This document shows positions 7,370 to 11,063 of a stretch of DNA of 11,063 nt, piece by piece (position 1 is the stretch's first letter; each line of letters starts with the position of its first letter). The notes below the pieces were generated by a model. That model saw nothing but the letters and a program-made list of their open reading frames with translations. It was not told where the DNA came from and did not search any database. Source of the DNA: Clostridia bacterium (lineage in GTDB: Bacteria > Bacillota_A > Clostridia > Oscillospirales > Acutalibacteraceae); assembly GCA_017503305.1 (NCBI GenBank), contig JAFVTJ010000104.1:1-11063 (forward strand), given 5' to 3'. A program made the translations under genes and the position numbers.

Positions 7370-8052
7370 TTACCTTGACAAGAACCATCCCAAAAGCCAC
7401 ACTTTCGGCAGAGAGTGTTAAAATTCATTGTCTTTTCGATTCCTACAAGGATGACGACAACGTGCTTTTTTGGGTGCAAAACGAAATGCAAGCCGTTATT
7501 TCTATGACCGATGGCAATATGATTATTTGGAATATAGCGGCCGATTTTGAGGAGCTTAAGGCCTTTGTTGAGGTGCTTAACCCCGCTTGTATTTTTAGCG
7601 ACCTTGAAACCTTAAAGGGCATTGACAAGCTACCGCCCGAAAATATAAATATTATGCACCGCAAGGCCGATATTGAAGGCGAAAGCAAAAGCGATACCCT
7701 TTCAAGTAAAGAAATTTACGATTTGCTAGACGTTAAGGGTCTATCCCTTCCCGAATATCCTTATTTTGCGGTGGATTACTGCAAGCGTCTTAACCACGGC
7801 TTTGCAAAATATTTTGCCCTTTCGGACAAATGCGCTGCCATTACCTTTAACACGGCCGACTTTGCTATTATCAACGGTCTTGCAAGCAAAGAAAAAGGCT
7901 ATGGCTCGGTAGCACTTAAGGGTGTTTTGCAAAAAAATTATGGTAAAGATTTTTTGGTATGCTGTAGGAACAGCGTGCAAGGCTTTTACCATAAAAACGG
8001 ATTTGAAAAATTATATAACGCAGGTTATTGGGTGAAAATAAATGAATGTTAA
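7366..8052 (+). CDS. GNAT-family N-acetyltransferase with unassigned N-terminal half
   Basis: The 228-residue product ends in a recognisable GNAT domain: a strand FAIINGLASKEKGYGSVAL (166-184) containing the acetyl-CoA pyrophosphate loop E176-K-G-Y-G-S181, a following helix, and the C-terminal segment VQGFYHKNGFEKLYNAGYW (204-222) typical of GNAT proteins. Residues about 30-110 (with VLFWVQNEMQAVISMTDGN at 33-51) alternate strands and helices and may be a degenerate second GNAT-like half or a substrate-recognition module; I cannot assign it. No signal peptide or membrane span, so cytoplasmic. Start ATG overlaps the M42 stop (ATGA), implying coupled translation; the stop lies 11 bases into the next gene. 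Substrate unknown; the operon context suggests an amino acid, peptide or a partner protein as acceptor, but that is inference. Confidence 0.85.
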   Translation: MITLTRTIPKATLSAESVKIHCLFDSYKDDDNVLFWVQNEMQAVISMTDGNMIIWNIAADFEELKAFVEVLNPACIFSDLETLKGIDKLPPENINIMHRKADIEGESKSDTLSSKEIYDLLDVKGLSLPEYPYFAVDYCKRLNHGFAKYFALSDKCAAITFNTADFAIINGLASKEKGYGSVALKGVLQKNYGKDFLVCCRNSVQGFYHKNGFEKLYNAGYWVKINEC

Positions 8053-9316
8053 TAACTTTTTTAAGATAGATGAAAAGCTTTTAGCACTTGATAAAGCCGC
8101 TTTAGAAAAATGCCAAGCACAGTTTGGCGGTATCGATGAAACCACCGAATATAATCAGCTAAAGGTTTTAAAGGCTTTTATTGATAACGGTGTAAGCGAA
8201 TCTTATTTTACAGGCTCTACAGGCTACGGCTATGACGACCGCGGCCGCGAAATTTTGGAAAGAGTAATGGCACAATGTATGGGCTCTGAGGATTCTTTAA
8301 TGCGCCACAACTTTGTTTCGGGCACACACACCTTAACAGTAGCACTATTTGGTATTTTGCGCCCGGGTGATAAGGTTTTAGTCCTTACAGGCAGACCTTA
8401 CGACACTATTACGGGCGTTTTTGGTATTGACGAAAAGACCGACGGCTCGCTTGCTGATTTTGGTGTTCAGTATCATCAGGTTGATTTAAAACCGGACGGC
8501 ACACCCGATTTAGAGGAAATAAAAAACCGCCTCTCGCAAGACGATTTTAAAATGGCGTATATTCAGCGTTCACGCGGATATTCTACCCGACCCACCCTTA
8601 CAATAGACGATATTGAAGTGCTTTGCAATATTGTAAAGGAAGTATCGCCCGAAACCGTTATTATGGTTGACAACTGCTACGGCGAATTTGTTGAAACCAA
8701 AGAACCGTGCGAGGTTGGTGCCGATATTATTGCAGGCTCGCTTATTAAAAACCCAGGTGGCGGCATTGCCCCCACAGGCGGTTATATTGCGGGCCGTAAG
8801 GATTTAATTGAAAAATGCTCCTACCGCCTCACTTGTGCGGGCGTTGGCAAAGAGGTTGGCGCTACACTAGGTCACTCACGAGAATTGTATTTAGGTCTTT
8901 TCTCCGCTCCCCACGTTGTTGGCGAAGCCTTAAAAACCGCTGTTTACACTTCGGCACTTTTTGAAAGCTTAGGCTTTGCGGTTTCTCCCACTGTAGACGA
9001 AAAACGCGGCGACATTATTCAGTGCATAACCCTTAACACCGCCGATAATTTGGTAGCCTTTTGCCAAGGTATGCAAAGCGGCGCACCTGTTGACTCATTC
9101 GTAGTGCCTGAGCCTTGGGATATGCCCGGCTACACCGACCCCGTTATAATGGCGGCTGGTGCTTTCACCCTTGGCGCTTCTATTGAGCTTTCGGCTGACG
9201 GTCCCTTGCGACCACCCTATGCTGCTTGGATGCAGGGTGGTCTTAACTTCCACAGTGCACACGCCGGTGTGCTTTTAGCCGCCCAAAAAATGCTTGAAAA
9301 GACAAGAGGAAATTAA
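8042..9316 (+). CDS. PLP-dependent Met-gamma-lyase/aluminium-resistance family protein
   Basis: A 424-residue fold-type I PLP enzyme of the family annotated as methionine gamma-lyase-like or aluminium resistance protein (Bacillus YnbB type). Seen: the phosphate-binding loop SGTHTL (93-98 region), the substrate-side aromatic stretch TGSTGYGYDDRGRE (57-70), the Asp contacting the pyridine nitrogen in VDNCYGEF (D210), the Schiff-base Lys in AGSLIKNPGGG (K236), and the C-terminal EPWDMPGY (357-364) and QGGLNFHSAH (398-407) segments conserved in this family. Length is normal. Known relatives act in sulfur amino-acid beta/gamma elimination chemistry only by homology; the true substrate of this subgroup is not established to my knowledge. 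It starts inside the GNAT gene (11-base overlap) with GGGTGA at 8029-8034 region as ribosome binding site. Downstream gene begins one base after its stop. Confidence 0.93.
   Translation: MNVNNFFKIDEKLLALDKAALEKCQAQFGGIDETTEYNQLKVLKAFIDNGVSESYFTGSTGYGYDDRGREILERVMAQCMGSEDSLMRHNFVSGTHTLTVALFGILRPGDKVLVLTGRPYDTITGVFGIDEKTDGSLADFGVQYHQVDLKPDGTPDLEEIKNRLSQDDFKMAYIQRSRGYSTRPTLTIDDIEVLCNIVKEVSPETVIMVDNCYGEFVETKEPCEVGADIIAGSLIKNPGGGIAPTGGYIAGRKDLIEKCSYRLTCAGVGKEVGATLGHSRELYLGLFSAPHVVGEALKTAVYTSALFESLGFAVSPTVDEKRGDIIQCITLNTADNLVAFCQGMQSGAPVDSFVVPEPWDMPGYTDPVIMAAGAFTLGASIELSADGPLRPPYAAWMQGGLNFHSAHAGVLLAAQKMLEKTRGN
9305..9310 (+). promoter_or_regulatory. Ribosome binding site AGAGGA deciding the ATG start at 9318
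   Basis: AGAGGA lies seven bases before ATG 9318. A TTG eight codons upstream (9294) in the same frame has no such site and overlaps the preceding gene, so 9318 is preferred. Confidence 0.75.
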
Positions 9317-9317
9317 A

Positions 9318-9986
9318 ATGAAACAAATTTTTGAAGGCGAAGTTTACGAAATTTTGCCCCTTTCTAACGGAATAGTTTTTTCCTACTGCAAGGAAGCCAC
9401 CGAAACCGAGGTTACTGTGGCTTATAAAATGATTTCGTTTGATAACGGTCGCATTACCGACGTTGCCAAAAATATTTATTTAATGGCAAAATTCGGCCAT
9501 AATTATAAAGAAATTCTTAAGCATTGTGATAATTACATTACCGTTAAATCTATTATTTTGCAAAGTGGCAAGGTGTTTTTACTTTTGGCAAACGGAACTG
9601 CCAAGCTGGTTGATACCGACTCAACAATAACCTGGCAGGGCAATTTCAATTACCGCAACTCCCCCGCTTCAGATATTGTTATTCATAAAAATTCCATTTG
9701 GGCAACCTTCCCCGAATGCAACGTTTTGTTGCGCTATAATCTAACCACCATGCGTGAAGAATTGCGCATTGGCGGCAATAAATCGCCATTTTCAAAGCCT
9801 AAAACCATGTTTTTGGAAGGCAACAGCGTAACCGTCTGCAACAAGGGCTCGCAAAAGCTTACACAGGTAAACCTTGAAAGCTATGTGGTTATGGATGACG
9901 AAGCCTTCGAGGAAGAGGTTTTGCAATACCTTAAAGCTGATATTTACCGCTTTGTCGTTCTAAAATCGGGATTATATATGATATAA
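9318..9986 (+). CDS. Hypothetical protein, possible small beta-propeller-like fold
   Basis: I do not recognise the family. The 222-residue product lacks a signal peptide, membrane helix or catalytic motif. From about residue 8 to 185 it alternates short hydrophobic strands with turns of the kind G-x-V-x-L-L and N-S-I-W-A-T-F, e.g. SGKVFLLLANGTAKLVDTD (81-99 region) and NSIWATFPECNVLLRYNLTT (near 124-143), giving the look of NHL/YVTN-like propeller blades, though there are too few repeats for a complete canonical propeller. The C-terminus (about 188-210) is an acidic helix, DDEAFEEEVLQYLKAD. It is the last gene of the operon, one base after the PLP enzyme gene, and its stop is followed directly by the terminator hairpin. 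Close coupling suggests it works with the PLP enzyme, perhaps as partner or regulator; this is inference only. Confidence 0.8.
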   Translation: MKQIFEGEVYEILPLSNGIVFSYCKEATETEVTVAYKMISFDNGRITDVAKNIYLMAKFGHNYKEILKHCDNYITVKSIILQSGKVFLLLANGTAKLVDTDSTITWQGNFNYRNSPASDIVIHKNSIWATFPECNVLLRYNLTTMREELRIGGNKSPFSKPKTMFLEGNSVTVCNKGSQKLTQVNLESYVVMDDEAFEEEVLQYLKADIYRFVVLKSGLYMI

Positions 9987-10017
9987 AAAAATCGGCACTT
10001 ACTGTGCCGATTTTTTT
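9985..10017. terminator. Bidirectional terminator between the murD operon and bioY
   Basis: A perfect 14-bp stem (9985-9998 with 10004-10017, core TCGGCAC/GTGCCGA) with a five-base loop, flanked by seven A and seven T. It works as an intrinsic terminator in either direction. It overlaps the last two bases of the upstream stop codon, and the bioY stop codon lies in the hairpin, running from the loop (bases 9999-10001). Confidence 0.93.
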
Positions 10018-10538
10018 GTTATTCTTTTTCTTATTATCTTTGAAATATAAAACGCCAACACGCAGGATGCCATATCCTTTAAAAACACGGGAGCGTACAT
10101 TATAAGCGCTGTCCATAACGGGTTTTGTGTAATGGCGGAAAAATACAAAACGCCTACGCTATACATTATAAGCATTCCGCAAATGCCAAAAGCAATTTTG
10201 GTTAATGAAAATTTAAACCTTTGCGAAAAAGAGCAAAAGAAAACCAAAACCGGAAAGGCCAATATAAAACCACCCGCAGGGCCTGTTACGTGATGAAGTC
10301 CACCGCAAAGTCCCGAAAAAACAGGTGCGCCAACCGCGCCCAAGAGAATATAGCTTACAATAGAAAAAAGTGAATACTTAACCGATAAGGTATATCCGCA
10401 AAGGGCTATTGCAAAGGTTTGAAGTGTTATTGGAAATTCGTGTGTGGTGGGTGGTATTTGCGCCAAAACCGCTATTAAAGCCGTGAAAAGCGCCGCTAAA
10501 ATTAAGGACAACGTTTCGTCTTTTTTAAGTTTTGCCAT
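9999..10538 (-). CDS. bioY: BioY, substrate-binding (S) component of a biotin ECF transporter
   Basis: A 179-residue membrane protein with about six hydrophobic segments (near 11-29, 40-52, 56-75, 89-104, 112-135, 141-166). BioY hallmarks are visible: IPPTTHEFPITLQTF (28-42), the LLGAVGAPVFSG stretch (65-76), GPAGGF (86-91) in place of the usual GP-T-GG, and the K154-D155 pair before the last helix. BioY captures biotin and delivers it through the shared EcfA/A'/T module, whose genes are not in this window. No biotin synthesis genes are nearby, consistent with biotin uptake from outside. The ATG at 10538 is preceded by AGGTGGGGGA. A consensus-like promoter lies upstream. I do not see an obvious paired BirA-type operator. 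The gene is alone: convergent with the operon to its left, divergent from pepD. The last residues (KKSAQ) are encoded by one arm of the terminator hairpin. Confidence 0.94.
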   Translation of the reverse strand: MAKLKKDETLSLILAALFTALIAVLAQIPPTTHEFPITLQTFAIALCGYTLSVKYSLFSIVSYILLGAVGAPVFSGLCGGLHHVTGPAGGFILAFPVLVFFCSFSQRFKFSLTKIAFGICGMLIMYSVGVLYFSAITQNPLWTALIMYAPVFLKDMASCVLAFYISKIIRKRITKKSAQ

Positions 10539-10567
10539 ATTCCCCCACCTTTCGTAAGTTTTTAATT

Positions 10568-10596
10568 ATTATACCAAATATGTTTTAGCTTTTCAA
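10568..10596 (-). promoter_or_regulatory. Sigma-A promoter of bioY
   Basis: On the minus strand TTGAAA (10596-10591) and a perfect TATAAT (10573-10568) are spaced by exactly 17 bases. Transcription would start near 10561, leaving a leader of about 22 bases, too short for a riboswitch. Confidence 0.8.
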
Positions 10597-10665
10597 GAAA
10601 ATAAAGCATTTTGATTGAAATAGCAAACCCATTATGGTACAATTATTAATGTAGTTTCTTGAAAG
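10591..10665. repeat. Separated inverted copies of a TTTCNNGAAA element
   Basis: TTTCAAGAAA at 10591-10600 and its exact reverse complement TTTCTTGAAA at 10656-10665 lie 55 bases apart. Each is itself a TTTC-N2-GAAA palindrome. The first covers the bioY -35 box, the second lies just after the likely pepD transcription start. They could be operators, but the motif is short and AT-rich, so chance is a real alternative. Confidence 0.35.
10615..10643 (+). promoter_or_regulatory. Sigma-A promoter of pepD
   Basis: TTGAAA at 10615-10620 (five of six) and TACAAT at 10638-10643 (five of six) are spaced by 17 bases. The start of transcription would be near 10650. The -35 boxes of this promoter and the bioY promoter are 18 bases apart, back to back. 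Confidence 0.8.
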
Positions 10666-10674
10666 GAGTTTACT

Positions 10675-11063
10675 ATGCTTGATTTAACCGCTTATAATTT
10701 ATCCCACACCGAGCTTTCGGTTTTTAAATATTTTGAAGAATTAACTGCTATTCCGCGTGGCTCGGGCAATATGCAAAAAATTGCTGACTACTGCGTTGAT
10801 TTTGCAAAAAAATTTAATCTAAAATATATTCGTGATGCTTTTAATAACGTTGTTATTTTTAAAACTTCTTCAAAGGGATACGAAAATGCTGAGCCTATTA
10901 TTTTGCAAGGTCACCTTGATATTGTTTGCCAAAAAGAACCCGAAAAAGAAATCGACTTTTTAACTGATGGCCTTAAAATTTACCGTGACGGCGATTTTAT
11001 TAAAGCCGACGGCACAACTCTTGGCGGTGACAACGGCATTGCCGTGGCTTATATTTTGGCTAT
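10675..11063 (+). CDS. pepD: PepD-type M20 aminoacyl-histidine/nonspecific dipeptidase (3' end cut by window)
   Basis: The first 129 codons of a cytosolic M20 dipeptidase (PepD, Xaa-His or nonspecific dipeptidase), which splits a broad range of dipeptides with two metal ions. Seen: the N-terminal helix ending ELTAIPRGSGN (22-32), PIILQGHLDIVCQK (74-87) with H80 and the general-base-supporting D82, and DGTTLGGDNGIAVAY (112-126) with bridging ligand D119; these positions match the numbering of E. coli and Vibrio PepD (H80, D119). The catalytic Glu and remaining ligands lie beyond the window. Full length in the family is about 480 residues. The ATG is preceded by AAAGGAG at 10662-10668, six bases away, and by its own promoter. 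It is divergent from bioY. With the two M42 enzymes nearby it completes a plausible peptide-to-amino-acid route. Confidence 0.93.
   Translation, partial: MLDLTAYNLSHTELSVFKYFEELTAIPRGSGNMQKIADYCVDFAKKFNLKYIRDAFNNVVIFKTSSKGYENAEPIILQGHLDIVCQKEPEKEIDFLTDGLKIYRDGDFIKADGTTLGGDNGIAVAYILA

Noticed and set aside
7375..7380. Perfect TTGACA early in the GNAT gene
   Set aside because: No -10-like sequence follows at 16-18 bases, so it is not supported as an internal promoter.
9294..9317. TTG start at 9294 for the last gene of the operon
   Set aside because: It lies inside the preceding gene and lacks a ribosome binding site, while ATG 9318 has AGAGGA at the right distance.
10539..10674. Possible riboswitch or BirA operator in front of bioY
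   Set aside because: The leader from the likely start site is only about 22 bases, and I could not find a paired TTGTTAAC-type inverted repeat.

Overview
The window is AT-rich and densely coded, with consensus sigma-A-type promoters (TTGxxx, 16-17 bases, TATAAT), purine-rich ribosome binding sites and overlapping gene ends. Together with the gene families present (clostridial-type Mrp with a short N-terminal Cys cluster, DUF2935-like protein, BioY, M42 peptidases, Met-gamma-lyase-like protein) this points to a chromosome segment of a low-GC Firmicute of class Clostridia, probably a gut-type Oscillospiraceae/Eubacteriales relative. The taxonomic call is inference; there is no rRNA gene to confirm it. 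I see no tRNA, rRNA, CRISPR array, transposase or phage gene.

Left part (1-2744): an unrecognised all-helical, TPR-like protein; then mrp (Fe-S carrier P-loop ATPase) with its own promoter; then, convergent to it, a two-repeat DUF2935-like protein. mrp and the DUF2935-like gene share one bidirectional terminator.

Middle (2687-9986): a lipoprotein of the CapA metallophosphatase-like family under a strong promoter, followed by a second strong promoter that opens a six-gene transcription unit: murD, two diverged M42 aminopeptidases, a GNAT acetyltransferase, a PLP enzyme of the Met-gamma-lyase/aluminium-resistance family, and a small propeller-like protein of unknown function. Successive genes overlap by 1, 8, 4 and 11 bases and the last pair is separated by 1 base, so translation is probably coupled. 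The unit ends at a 14-bp bidirectional hairpin shared with the convergent bioY.

Right part (9999-11063): bioY (biotin ECF-transporter S component) on the minus strand and pepD (M20 dipeptidase, cut by the window edge) on the plus strand, divergently transcribed from two back-to-back consensus-like promoters.

As a whole the region is mostly housekeeping, with a peptide-catabolism theme (two M42 peptidases, PepD, a PLP lyase). M42 enzymes would trim peptides to dipeptides and amino acids, PepD would split dipeptides, and the PLP lyase could act on an amino acid released. The unusual points are murD being placed with peptidases rather than in a division/cell-wall cluster, the divergence of the M42 pair, and three proteins without assigned function. 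I found no convincing new defence or mobile system.
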